Shown: positions 1 through 7,590, numbered from the stretch's first letter. The stretch is DNA of 17,134 nt from Flaviramulus sp. (GCA_023255235.1 JALRJA010000430.1:1-17134), one strand, 5' to 3'. Numbers and translations are program-made. The notes: generated by a model from the letters alone, not told the origin.

Positions 1-206
1 ATGCGTTTGTAAATAAATCGTTCTACCCTAAATTGAATTGAAAAAAAAGAAAAAACATAAACACTACCTGCTATTACAAGTATATGCAACCACTTAAATT
101 CATATAAAATGTATAAAAAAACACTCATTAAGAGTGTTAAATACAAGGTTATATAAAGTGCGGTTTTTGTTGCGAACCGATATGATTTTTTAAATTTTGC
201 TTGCAT
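1..206 (-). CDS. Sensor histidine kinase, N-terminal fragment (cut by window edge)
   Basis: Reading leftward, an ATG at 206-204 overlaps the last base of the response-regulator stop codon (TAATG arrangement) and the frame stays open for 68 codons to the window edge. The product begins MQAKFKKSYRFATKTALYIT and continues with two hydrophobic stretches, roughly residues 16-34 and 41-60, separated by a short charged turn, followed by FRVERFIYKR. Two N-terminal membrane helices with almost no periplasmic loop, coupled translationally to an OmpR/PhoB-type regulator, are typical of the small PhoR-like kinases of Flavobacteriaceae. The HisKA and ATPase domains would lie outside the window, so the kinase identity is inferred from context and topology, not from catalytic motifs. 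It would phosphorylate the adjacent regulator. The ligand is unknown. Confidence 0.8.
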   Translation of the reverse strand, partial: MQAKFKKSYRFATKTALYITLYLTLLMSVFLYILYEFKWLHILVIAGSVYVFSFFSIQFRVERFIYKR

Positions 207-889
207 TAATCTACAAACTTATAGCCAACACCTTTTATTGTTTTAAAACACTTATCTCCCAATTTTTCACGAAGTTTTCTAATATGAACATCTATTGTTC
301 TGCCGCCTACAACCACTTCGTTACCCCAAACCGTATCTAAAATTTCATCTCGTTTAAAAACTTTTCCTGGTTTTGAAGCAAGTAAAGATAGTAATTCAAA
401 TTCTTTTCTTGGTAAAATAATTTCGTTTCCTTTTGAGGTGATTTTATACTCGTCTCTATTAATTACCAAACTGCCTATTTCTACGGTGTTGGCAACGTCG
501 TCTTCTTTAAATCGTCGTAAAAGGGCTTTTACTTTACTTACTAAAACTTTGGGTTTTATGGGTTTTGTGATATAGTCATCGGCACCTGCATCAAAACCGG
601 CAACTTGTGAGTAATCTTCACCACGAGCTGTTAAAAAGGTTATGATAGTGTTTTTTAAATCTGGGTTTTTTCTTATGGTTTCACAAGCTTCAATACCATC
701 CATTTCTGGCATCATTACATCCAAAATAATTAAATGTGGTAGTTCTTTTTTGGCTTTTTTAACCCCTTCTATACCGTTTTGAGCTGTAATAACCTGATAG
801 CCTTCTGCTTGCAAGTTATATCCAACTATTTCTAAAATATCGGGTTCATCATCAACTAATAATATTTTAATATCTTTTTTTTTCATCAT
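206..889 (-). CDS. OmpR/PhoB-family two-component response regulator
   Basis: This is a 227-residue DNA-binding regulator of the usual family length. Residues 7-125 form a receiver domain with acidic pocket D13-D14, phospho-acceptor D57 in the LDVMMPEMDG motif, switch T87 and conserved K109 in the TKP motif. Residues ~135-227 form a winged-helix trans_reg_C domain ending in the usual GVGYKF motif. Two consecutive ATG codons (889 and 886) are both possible starts. An A-rich stretch rather than a Shine-Dalgarno precedes them, and a near-consensus -7 element lies 23 bases upstream. The gene overlaps the downstream kinase start by one base, so the two are co-transcribed and probably translationally coupled. 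It resembles the PhoB/RprY-like regulators common in Flavobacteriaceae, but the regulon cannot be named. Confidence 0.95.
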   Translation of the reverse strand: MMKKKDIKILLVDDEPDILEIVGYNLQAEGYQVITAQNGIEGVKKAKKELPHLIILDVMMPEMDGIEACETIRKNPDLKNTIITFLTARGEDYSQVAGFDAGADDYITKPIKPKVLVSKVKALLRRFKEDDVANTVEIGSLVINRDEYKITSKGNEIILPRKEFELLSLLASKPGKVFKRDEILDTVWGNEVVVGGRTIDVHIRKLREKLGDKCFKTIKGVGYKFVD

Positions 890-912
890 TTTGTTTGGCT
901 AGTTAATGGTAG

Positions 913-920
913 TAAATATA
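913..920 (-). promoter_or_regulatory. Near-consensus -7 element for the response-regulator operon
   Basis: On the minus strand the sequence reads TATATTTA, one mismatch (G to A at the last base) from the Bacteroidota TAnnTTTG. It lies 23 bases before the first ATG of the response regulator. No convincing -33 TTG is seen at the expected distance. Confidence 0.45.
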
Positions 921-993
921 AAAACTTATAAGCTAATTTTATTAAAATAATATAATTAATAACATTAAGGTAACAAACTAGACACGCATTTTT

Positions 994-1022
994 AACCTTT
1001 AAGCAAACCTTTAAACCTTTAA
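994..1022. repeat. Three direct copies of AACCTTTAA upstream of the small T9SS protein gene
   Basis: The 9-mer AACCTTTAA occurs at 994-1002, 1006-1014 and 1014-1022, giving start spacings of 12 and 8 bases. The cluster lies in the divergent intergenic region between the response-regulator operon and the gene starting at 1082. It is a candidate regulator binding site because OmpR/PhoB-family proteins bind tandem direct repeats, but no binding protein is known. Confidence 0.4.
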
Positions 1023-1055
1023 CACTTTTTTGGCATCATTTTGGATGCTATTTAT

Positions 1056-1063
1056 TAATTTTA
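1056..1063 (+). promoter_or_regulatory. Possible -7 element for the small T9SS protein gene
   Basis: TAATTTTA matches TAnnTTTG except for the last base, 18 bases before the ATG at 1082. An inverted repeat GCATC/GATGC (1033-1037 and 1044-1048) sits just upstream and could be an operator. Support is modest. Confidence 0.35.
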
Positions 1064-1081
1064 CCCTGTTAATCATAGCTC

Positions 1082-1423
1082 ATGAAAAATCATTTTCTTT
1101 ATGTTTTTCTGGTTGTCTTGGTGTTTTTTACCACGTTAAATAGCCTTGCCCAAAATACTACTTTCGAGCTTGAAAACCAAGCAAATATTGCGGGTTTATC
1201 TATTTATCCAAACCCTGTTAGCAGTAATAAGGGCTATATTTATATCACCTCTAAATATGATTCTAAAAAAAAGGTGACCTTATATACTGTTTTAGGAAAA
1301 CACTTGTTTTCGGTTGCTTTAACAAACAACGAATTAAATATTTCTAACTTAAGCAAAGGGGTTTATATTTTAAAAATTACCCAAAATAACCTTAGCGAAA
1401 CTAGAAAATTAGTGATAAAGTAA
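1082..1423 (+). CDS. Small T9SS type A sorting-domain protein with almost no cargo
   Basis: The product has 113 residues. Residues 1-23 are a signal peptide: a K-N start, a long hydrophobic core, and predicted cleavage after SLA. After a ~15-residue linker, a C-terminal sorting domain fills the rest, with the hallmarks LSIYPNP (from about residue 40), VTLYTVLGK, LNISNLSKGVYILKI and the terminal KLVIK. Such domains direct passage through the type IX secretion system across the outer membrane and are then cleaved or attached to the surface. The oddity is that no passenger domain is left between signal peptide and sorting domain. It is followed by a strong terminator, so it is its own transcription unit. 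It could be a remnant of a larger cargo gene or a genuine mini-protein. The domain call is secure; the role is unknown. Confidence 0.88.
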   Translation: MKNHFLYVFLVVLVFFTTLNSLAQNTTFELENQANIAGLSIYPNPVSSNKGYIYITSKYDSKKKVTLYTVLGKHLFSVALTNNELNISNLSKGVYILKITQNNLSETRKLVIK

Positions 1424-1444
1424 AGAAATTGTTTTTTTATCGTT

Positions 1445-1472
1445 AAAAAACAGCTAAACAGCTGTTTTTTTT
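1445..1472 (+). terminator. Intrinsic terminator after the small T9SS protein gene
   Basis: A perfect 11-bp stem AAAAAACAGCT (1445-1455) pairs with AGCTGTTTTTT (1460-1470) across an AAAC loop, running into a T tract. It begins 22 bases after the stop codon. The A-tract side makes it potentially bidirectional. Confidence 0.85.
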
Positions 1473-1494
1473 AGCTTTAATTTAAAAATAATAG

Positions 1495-1502
1495 TACCTT
1501 TA
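1495..1502 (+). promoter_or_regulatory. Near-consensus -7 element for the large T9SS protein gene
   Basis: TACCTTTA has one mismatch from TAnnTTTG and lies 28 bases before the ATG at 1531, downstream of the preceding terminator. Confidence 0.4.
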
Positions 1503-1530
1503 TAATCTAACCTTAAATTCATTTTTTACT

Positions 1531-3330
1531 ATGAAAAAACTTTATTTTTTAATAGCTATAACATTAATAGTTGGTAGTGTTTCTTTTGGACAAACCCAAA
1601 TATTTAATGTTGCAGGTGGTGGTGCATTCCCTACTGGATGGACATCAAATAACGCTATTGCTTCAAACGATATTGACCGAAGTAGTTACTATTTGGTTGA
1701 AACTGATGGAACAAATTACGATGTAATTACAACTAATGTAATCGATTTATCTTCATATGGCTCTGCTACTTTTGATATTGATGTTGCCACTTTTGGTTCT
1801 GGAACAAACAATCCAGCTAAAATTGAAATTTCTTTTGATGGTGGTAGTACATTCACTCAAACAGAAGTAACTGCAACACCAACAAGTTCAACTTATATAG
1901 CTGGAGGAACAATAACCTTAAATAGTGTTACCAGCCAAGTACAAATAAGAATTTCCAACAATGGTGCCAGCAACAAAGGAGTAAGATTGAGAAATTTAGT
2001 GCTTACTGCTTTTGCAAGCACCCCTTTTGTTCAGGTAACCGCACCGTCAGATATGGCTGTTTTTCCATCTGGAACTACCTCTGTGGATGTTGAATTTAAT
2101 ACCGGTAACACAACTGCAGGTGATCAGGTTAACATTACGGTTAATGGTACACCCAATTTAAATGTTACAAGTCCGTTTTCTATTACAACCGCAAATGGGC
2201 AAAGTTATACTGTATTGGTAGAGTTGGTAGATTCTGGCTCATCAGTTTTAGATTCTGAAACCGTAACTTTTGAGGTTTTATTTCCTTGCGATTTAATCCT
2301 AGGTACTATAACTGAAGCTTGTGATGCTGAAACAGCAGCTGTAGATACATACACAACATCTATAGCTTTTACAGGTGGTGGTGGTACTACTTATACTATT
2401 AATACTGGTGGTGTAGGAACTGTTGGTGGTGATGACCCGAGTTCTGTTGCGTCGGGAACAATTACTGTTTCTGGTGTTAACGAAGGCACTAATTTTACCG
2501 TTACGGTAACTGGCGATGCGAGTAATAGTAGCTGTGATATATCTAGAGATATTACTAGCCCTATTTGTTTCACACCTGTTTGTGCAAATGCTGGAGATAT
2601 TATCATGACAGAAATTATGCCAAACCCAAGTCAAAACTCAGACCCAGCTGGGGAGTATATTGAATTATACAACACAACCACAGCTTCTATAGATATTCAA
2701 GGGTGGATAATTAAAGATGATGCTTCAGCTTCAGAAACACATACTATTGGGTCTTCTTTAGTTATTGCAGCAAATAGTTATATTGTTCTTGGAAATGCAG
2801 CTACACCCAATGGCGGTGTAACTTTAAATTATACCTATGCCAATGATATCTCTCTAGGTAATAGTGGTACAGATGGTCTGATTTTAGAATGTGCTGGCAC
2901 CATGATAGACCAAGTAATTTGGGATGGTAGTTTTCCATTTGCTTCTGGAGTTTCTATGGAGTTGTCTGTAACAACTTTAAATGCAACCAGCAATGATAGT
3001 GCAACAAACTGGGGAGCTGCAATAACAACTTATGGAGATGGTGATAAGGGTACTCCGGGTGCTACAAATGATTTTACTTTATCTACTGCAACCAGTAAAA
3101 TAGAAACCTTTAACATATACCCCAACCCAACCTCATTAGGTTATGTATCTATAGATAGCAGAAATAATTCAAAAATAGAGGTAACGGTGTTTGATATTTT
3201 AGGAAAACGCGTATTAAAAAACACTGTAAAAAACAACACCCTAGATGTTTCGCATTTAAAAACAGGCATGTATATTATGAAAATGTCTCAAGATGGTGCT
3301 AGCGTTACTAAAAAATTGGTAATACAATAA
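1531..3330 (+). CDS. T9SS-secreted multidomain protein with lamin-tail domain
   Basis: The 599-residue product starts with a signal peptide (about residues 1-20, cleavage near SFG|QTQ). Residues ~25-165 look like a beta-rich jelly-roll/adhesin module (GGGAFPTGW start, SFDGGSTFT). Residues ~168-250 form an Ig-like beta module beginning VQVTAPSDMAVFPSG. A cysteine-bearing Thr/Gly-rich segment spans ~251-350, with cysteines near 253, 263, 334 and 345. Residues ~352-490 match a lamin-tail (LTD) domain: IIMTEIMPNPSQ, GEYIELYN, IQGWIIKD and a late DQVIWDG. Residues ~521-599 are a type A sorting domain (FNIYPNPTS, VTVFDILGK, LDVSHLKTGMYIMKM, KLVIQ). LTD modules are found in many secreted bacterial proteins, often beside nucleases or phosphatases, but no catalytic domain is visible here. 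It is likely surface-exposed or released, perhaps adhesive. The function is unknown beyond export by the T9SS. Confidence 0.9.
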   Translation: MKKLYFLIAITLIVGSVSFGQTQIFNVAGGGAFPTGWTSNNAIASNDIDRSSYYLVETDGTNYDVITTNVIDLSSYGSATFDIDVATFGSGTNNPAKIEISFDGGSTFTQTEVTATPTSSTYIAGGTITLNSVTSQVQIRISNNGASNKGVRLRNLVLTAFASTPFVQVTAPSDMAVFPSGTTSVDVEFNTGNTTAGDQVNITVNGTPNLNVTSPFSITTANGQSYTVLVELVDSGSSVLDSETVTFEVLFPCDLILGTITEACDAETAAVDTYTTSIAFTGGGGTTYTINTGGVGTVGGDDPSSVASGTITVSGVNEGTNFTVTVTGDASNSSCDISRDITSPICFTPVCANAGDIIMTEIMPNPSQNSDPAGEYIELYNTTTASIDIQGWIIKDDASASETHTIGSSLVIAANSYIVLGNAATPNGGVTLNYTYANDISLGNSGTDGLILECAGTMIDQVIWDGSFPFASGVSMELSVTTLNATSNDSATNWGAAITTYGDGDKGTPGATNDFTLSTATSKIETFNIYPNPTSLGYVSIDSRNNSKIEVTVFDILGKRVLKNTVKNNTLDVSHLKTGMYIMKMSQDGASVTKKLVIQ

Positions 3331-3350
3331 ACATAAAAAAGCCTATTCAT

Positions 3351-3384
3351 AAAAAAGCGTTGCTTATGGCAGCGCTTTTTTATT
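3351..3384 (+). terminator. Intrinsic terminator after the large T9SS protein gene
   Basis: A 13-bp stem with one G-U pair joins AAAAAAGCGTTGC (3351-3363) to GCAGCGCTTTTTT (3369-3381) across a TTATG loop, followed by more T. It starts 20 bases after the stop codon at 3330. Confidence 0.85.
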
Positions 3385-3388
3385 TTAG

Positions 3389-3396
3389 TACTTTTG
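3389..3396 (+). promoter_or_regulatory. Consensus -7 element for the LuxE-like gene
   Basis: TACTTTTG matches TAnnTTTG exactly. It lies 13 bases before the ATG at 3410 and immediately after the previous terminator, predicting a 5' leader of under about 10 bases. Confidence 0.65.
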
Positions 3397-3409
3397 CTTT
3401 TTTAAACTA

Positions 3410-4390
3410 ATGACAAACCTTCGTGCCATTTTTAATATTAAAACCCCTTCTGAATTTGAAAATATAGCTTTACAGGTTTTTAAATTTCAGTTTGAAAACA
3501 ATAGGGTTTATAGGTCGTTTTGCGATTTACTGTACAAACATCCTAGTGCTGTAAAAACTATTAGTGATATTCCGTTTTTACCCATTCAATTTTTTAAAAG
3601 CCATAGTGTTTTAAGCACAAAAAGCCCCATAGAAACAACCTTTGTGAGTTCTGGAACTACCGGAAGCTCTACCAGCAAACATCATATTACCAATATAGAT
3701 TTATACATAGAAAGCTTTACAAAAGGGTTTGAACAATTTTACGGACACGTTCAAGACTATGTTATTTTAGGATTGTTACCTTCTTATCTAGAACGTCAAG
3801 ACTCTTCTTTAATTTACATGGTAAATACCTTAATAAAAAACTCAAAACATAGCGAAAGTGGTTTTTATTTAAACGCTTTTTCTGAATTAAAAAACACCCT
3901 AATTAACTTAGATAAAGCTGGAAAAAAAGTATTGTTAATTGGGGTTTCGTTTGCATTGCTAGATGTGGTTGAAACCTACAAATTTCAGTTAAAAAACACC
4001 CTTATTATGGAAACTGGTGGTATGAAAGGTCGCAGAAAAGAACTAATAAGAACAGAGCTTCATGAAAAACTAAAAGCAGGGTTTGGAGTTCATACTATAC
4101 ATAGCGAATATGGCATGACCGAGCTTTTAAGTCAAGCATACTCAAAAGAAAAAGGTCTTTTTAATTGCCCTCCTTGGATGAGAGTTTTAACTCGCGATAC
4201 AGAAGATGCCTTAAGCATTCAACAACACAACCAAACTGGCGGTATTAATATTATTGATTTAGCCAATATAAATTCTTGTTCCTTTATAGCTACACAAGAC
4301 CTAGGGAAGGTGTATAATGATGGCTCTTTTGAAGTTTTGGGTCGTTTTGATGATTCTGATATTAGAGGCTGCAACTTGCTGCTATTATAA
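3410..4390 (+). CDS. LuxE-like acyl-protein synthetase / acyltransferase family protein
   Basis: The 326-residue product belongs to the LuxE branch of the adenylate-forming (ANL) superfamily. Visible motifs are the nucleotide-binding loop SSGTTGSS (S80-S87), the YGMTE motif (Y234-E238) that contributes to adenylate binding, and a closing block TQDLGKVYNDGSFEVLGRFD near the C-terminus. Like LuxE it ends right after this block and lacks the separate mobile C-terminal domain of acyl-CoA ligases. LuxE itself activates fatty acids for luminescence, but no luxCDAB genes are nearby, so the substrate here is unknown. Possibly it activates a fatty acid and transfers it to a protein thiol. Stand-alone homologues are, to my recollection, common in Flavobacteriaceae. 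It has its own promoter and is followed by an 82-base gap before the nitrilase gene. Confidence 0.85.
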   Translation: MTNLRAIFNIKTPSEFENIALQVFKFQFENNRVYRSFCDLLYKHPSAVKTISDIPFLPIQFFKSHSVLSTKSPIETTFVSSGTTGSSTSKHHITNIDLYIESFTKGFEQFYGHVQDYVILGLLPSYLERQDSSLIYMVNTLIKNSKHSESGFYLNAFSELKNTLINLDKAGKKVLLIGVSFALLDVVETYKFQLKNTLIMETGGMKGRRKELIRTELHEKLKAGFGVHTIHSEYGMTELLSQAYSKEKGLFNCPPWMRVLTRDTEDALSIQQHNQTGGINIIDLANINSCSFIATQDLGKVYNDGSFEVLGRFDDSDIRGCNLLLL

Positions 4391-4460
4391 TAACACCAAA
4401 CGTTAAAAATAAGTAACCGATTTAATGCTTACTAGATTTTAAAATTCCACATAAAATTTG

Positions 4461-4468
4461 TAACTTTA
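4461..4468 (+). promoter_or_regulatory. Near-consensus -7 element for the nitrilase-family gene
   Basis: TAACTTTA ends only 4 bases before the ATG at 4473, predicting a leaderless mRNA. An alternative with a 3-base spacer, TAAAATTTG (4452-4460), would give a slightly longer leader. Confidence 0.4.
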
Positions 4469-4472
4469 AAAC

Positions 4473-5252
4473 ATGCACAACCAATTAAAAATAGCTTTAA
4501 TACAAACCCATTTGACTTGGGAAAACCCTAAAGAAAACCGCCTGCATTTCACCAAAAAAATACGGGCTATTTCTAAAGAGGTTGATATTATTGTACTTCC
4601 TGAAATGTTTACAACTGGCTTTACAATGAATGCCAAAAAAGTAGCCGAAACTATGCAGGGAGATTCTGTGGTTTGGATGCAAGAAATGGCAAAAAACACC
4701 AATGCGGTTATTGTTGGAAGCCTCGCTATTAAAGAAGGAAAGCATTTTTTTAACAGGCTATTGTTTGTTGAACCCTCAGGTTATATTTCAAAATATGATA
4801 AACGACATACATTCACACTTGCTGGCGAAAACAAAGTCTATACAGCAGGAACCGAAAAGGTTATTATTAACTATAAAGGCTGGAAAATTTGCCCGCTCAT
4901 TTGTTATGATTTACGTTTTCCTGTTTGGGCTAGAAATATAGCCAATTATGATCTCTTATTATATGTTGCCAACTGGCCAAAACCCAGAATTTCGGCTTGG
5001 ACTATTTTATTAAAAGCCCGTGCCATAGAAAACATGAGCTATTGTATTGGTGTTAATAGAATAGGAATAGATGGGTTAAACAGCCACTATTCTGGGTATT
5101 CTGCGGGTTATGATGCTTTAGGAAACACCCTAACTACCATAAAAGCAAACCAAGAAAAAACAGCAGTAATAACACTCGATAAAGCATCTATTGAATCATA
5201 TAGAAACAAGTTTAAATTTTTAGATGATAGAGATACCTTTACTATTACTTAA
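4473..5252 (+). CDS. Nitrilase-family amidohydrolase (omega-amidase / YafV type)
   Basis: The 259-residue cytosolic enzyme carries the carbon-nitrogen hydrolase triad: E44 in VLPEMFTTGF, K110 in YDKRHTF and nucleophile C144 in LICYDLRFP. The FTTGF block after the glutamate, the KRHTF motif and the length fit the YafV/omega-amidase subfamily. That subfamily hydrolyses 2-oxoglutaramate or 2-oxosuccinamate to the oxo acid plus ammonia, repairing dead-end products of glutamine transamination. The substrate is inferred from family resemblance and not provable here. There is no signal peptide. Its 3' end overlaps the convergent lipoprotein gene by 8 bases. The start is supported by a -7-like element just upstream. 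Confidence 0.9.
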   Translation: MHNQLKIALIQTHLTWENPKENRLHFTKKIRAISKEVDIIVLPEMFTTGFTMNAKKVAETMQGDSVVWMQEMAKNTNAVIVGSLAIKEGKHFFNRLLFVEPSGYISKYDKRHTFTLAGENKVYTAGTEKVIINYKGWKICPLICYDLRFPVWARNIANYDLLLYVANWPKPRISAWTILLKARAIENMSYCIGVNRIGIDGLNSHYSGYSAGYDALGNTLTTIKANQEKTAVITLDKASIESYRNKFKFLDDRDTFTIT

Positions 5253-6849
5253 AAATAATGGTTTGAACCATATCCCAATCGGCTCTTAAATCATCATCTA
5301 TTTCAAAATTGACTACGCGTTCTGGTTGCCTCTTTTTTAAATAACTGCCTGTGTCATATTTGCCATTACCGTTAGCATCAAAAATAGTTCTTATACTGTA
5401 TTTACCGGGCTTAATATTGTAAAAATCAACACTATTTTCATTGGTTGTATATAACTCATAATGAACCGTTTCTTTAGAGTCAATAAGTTGCACAATAAGT
5501 GGTAAAGTGGCATTCTGTAAAATAATCCTTAAATCTGTATAATCGGAACTTCTTTTGGTGTTAAATTGAACTTTTATAGTATCGTTTTTAGCATCAAAAA
5601 AATCAGTAAATGCTTCGGGTAATATTTGAATGTTATACTTATTATCTTCGGTTTTATTAAACTTTAAAGCATAGGTATTGGTAAGACTATCAAAAGTAGA
5701 TGTAAAGTTTATTTTTAATGAATCTTTATCCAATAAAATAACTTTAGATGCATCAAAACTAACAAAAGGTGTTTTGGCGAAAATTTTAAAATCTTCATCA
5801 AACTGTATAGTTCCAGATGGTGAGCTACTTATCTCTAATGAATCTCTTTTTTGTTCACTTATTCTAACAGTAAAATCTTTTTCTAAGTTAGTATGAGACA
5901 CCTTAAAAAGAAGCGAATCTACTTCTAATCGGGGTTTATACCAATAATACAGCGTATCTGTTTTTTGGTCTTTGGTAATGCGATACTTAAAATCTTCTGG
6001 CGTTTCAGAACGCATTTTTATAGCCATATTTTTATAATCGCCTTCATAACCAAAAGCTATTTTTTCACCTGATATAAGTTTTGGTCTTGTAGGGTTAAAA
6101 TCAAGTTCTTCAGAAAACAATTTTAATGTATAAACCGAATCTGTTGGAACGCTTATAAAACTTTTATAAAAAGCTATTTGATCTGTTTTTTGTTGAAATT
6201 TATTATCGCCATTAGCATCTTTTAAAGCCAATAACATATACTTACCCGCTTTAATATTTTCTATAGAAAAAGTGGTTAAACTATCTAAGGTATTAGTAAT
6301 ATATTTGGGTGTTTCTTTGTAAACAATAGAATCTGTAAAGGTAGAATCAACCTCATACAATACTACATTAACAAATGTTTCGGGTTGTTTTTTAATAGCA
6401 TCAACAATATTTCCTGTTACAGTTAGCGAATCTATATAACTACCTGTTGATAAAACATATCGGTAAAACGGATAGGGGTTGCCTTCGTTATTATCGGTTA
6501 TGCTATTACCAAAATTAAACGCATATGTAGTATTGGGTTGTAGCGTGTCAAAAATTTTAATAGAAATATATTTACTAGCGCCGCCAAGTGGTTTAATATT
6601 GGGTTGGTGTTTTAAAGGTGGGGAAATAATGAGTTGCTTTTGTATATCTTTTATTTTTATATACTCATCAAAATAAATACGTATTTCGTCACCCTTAAAA
6701 TGGGTAGAAAAATTCTCTGGCTCCGATTTTATAATAACCGGTGGCGTTTCATCTTTTGGACCACCGTCTGGGTTGCCTCTATTAGCACAATTTATAAAAA
6801 CCGCACAAATTATTAGCACCAAAAAACCATTTAAAAGTATCTTATTCAT
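5245..6849 (-). CDS. Lipoprotein with N-terminal bacterial Ig-like domain
   Basis: Taking the ATG at 6849 (the frame also allows a TTG one codon earlier), the product has 534 residues. Residues 1-20 are a lipoprotein signal peptide ending FIN|C21, followed by ANRGNPDGGPKDETPP. The GGPKD block after the cysteine is a recurring feature of this Bacteroidota family. Residues ~34-125 resemble an SbsA-type Ig-like domain (PVIIKSEPENFS, IRIYFDEYI, LQPNTTYAFNFGNSITDNNEGN). The rest is beta-rich, with two segments recalling carboxypeptidase-regulatory-like folds (KAGKYMLLALKDANGDNKF and KPGKYSIRTIFDANGNGKYD). It is probably anchored in the outer membrane with an unknown role. It lies 54 bases downstream of comF on the same strand but has its own consensus -7 element. 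Its 3' end overlaps the convergent nitrilase-family gene. Confidence 0.9.
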   Translation of the reverse strand: MNKILLNGFLVLIICAVFINCANRGNPDGGPKDETPPVIIKSEPENFSTHFKGDEIRIYFDEYIKIKDIQKQLIISPPLKHQPNIKPLGGASKYISIKIFDTLQPNTTYAFNFGNSITDNNEGNPYPFYRYVLSTGSYIDSLTVTGNIVDAIKKQPETFVNVVLYEVDSTFTDSIVYKETPKYITNTLDSLTTFSIENIKAGKYMLLALKDANGDNKFQQKTDQIAFYKSFISVPTDSVYTLKLFSEELDFNPTRPKLISGEKIAFGYEGDYKNMAIKMRSETPEDFKYRITKDQKTDTLYYWYKPRLEVDSLLFKVSHTNLEKDFTVRISEQKRDSLEISSSPSGTIQFDEDFKIFAKTPFVSFDASKVILLDKDSLKINFTSTFDSLTNTYALKFNKTEDNKYNIQILPEAFTDFFDAKNDTIKVQFNTKRSSDYTDLRIILQNATLPLIVQLIDSKETVHYELYTTNENSVDFYNIKPGKYSIRTIFDANGNGKYDTGSYLKKRQPERVVNFEIDDDLRADWDMVQTIIFK

Positions 6850-6868
6850 CAACCATTTAAAATTTATA

Positions 6869-6876
6869 CAAACCTA
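6869..6876 (-). promoter_or_regulatory. Consensus -7 element for the lipoprotein gene
   Basis: On the minus strand it reads TAGGTTTG, matching TAnnTTTG exactly. It lies 19 bases before the ATG at 6849, which favours that ATG and suggests the gene need not depend on comF transcription. Confidence 0.6.
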
Positions 6877-6903
6877 CATAATTTTAAAGATATAATAGGC
6901 ATT

Positions 6904-7584
6904 TCAAACTGCTATTGCCATAGTAGCAACACTTATTTTTATGTTTTTGGCTTGATTTAAAACCAGAATACAAGCCTCTAGTGTAGCACCTGTAGTAATC
7001 ATATCATCAACCAACAAAATATGTTTGTTCTCAATAAGCTCAGGATTTAAAATAGCAAAAATAGTTTCATTATTTTGCCACCGCATACTTCTGCTTTTAG
7101 TTGTTTGCGATTTGGTATCTTTTGTTTTAATAAGCACCGCTTCACTATACTCAATTTCTAAAGCACGAGCTATTTGTTGCCCAAACTTAGCCACTTGATT
7201 ATAACCTCTTCGTTTTAATTTTTTCTTATGAAGTGGCACCGGTATAACCAAATCTATATCCTTATAAGCTTCAATAGTTGTTAACTCACTACCAAGCCAA
7301 TTCCCTAAAACAAACCCAATATGCTCATAGCCTTTATACTTCAAACCATGAATAAGCGTTTGTACAATACTGTGTTTTTCAAACCAAAAAAGCGCCGTTC
7401 CATTTTCAATTTTAGCACGCCCATAAAGCACTTTAGCAACACGCTCATTGCCATTAAAATGAAAATTAGTAACAGGCAAATCATTTCTACAACCAACACA
7501 AATAGTATCTTCATTAGCAACCAATATATCAAAGCACGCATAGCATACCTTCGGAAAAAACAAGTTTAATACAGACTTAAACAT
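6904..7584 (-). CDS. comF: ComF-family phosphoribosyltransferase-like protein
   Basis: From the ATG at 7584 (an in-frame TTG lies two codons upstream) the product has 226 residues. The N-terminus has a four-cysteine zinc-finger pattern, C14-x2-C17 and C29-x2-C32. The C-terminal half is a type I phosphoribosyltransferase fold with IPVPLHKKKLKRRGYNQ and the PRPP-binding motif VDDMITTGAT at 192-201. ComF family members act in DNA uptake during transformation in competent species and in DNA handling generally; the reaction is not established. Length and motif order are normal. The region immediately upstream is a repeat-like palindromic element instead of a recognisable promoter. A loose TA-N3-TTTG match occurs farther upstream, at about 7715-7723 on the minus strand. 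Confidence 0.92.
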   Translation of the reverse strand: MFKSVLNLFFPKVCYACFDILVANEDTICVGCRNDLPVTNFHFNGNERVAKVLYGRAKIENGTALFWFEKHSIVQTLIHGLKYKGYEHIGFVLGNWLGSELTTIEAYKDIDLVIPVPLHKKKLKRRGYNQVAKFGQQIARALEIEYSEAVLIKTKDTKSQTTKSRSMRWQNNETIFAILNPELIENKHILLVDDMITTGATLEACILVLNQAKNIKISVATMAIAV

Positions 7585-7590
7585 ATACAA

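Noticed and set aside
2299..2634. Long minus-strand frames inside the large T9SS protein gene
   Set aside because: They are antisense shadows rich in Thr, Ser, Arg and Cys created by the repetitive Thr/Gly codons of the real gene; they have no start context and no recognisable domain.
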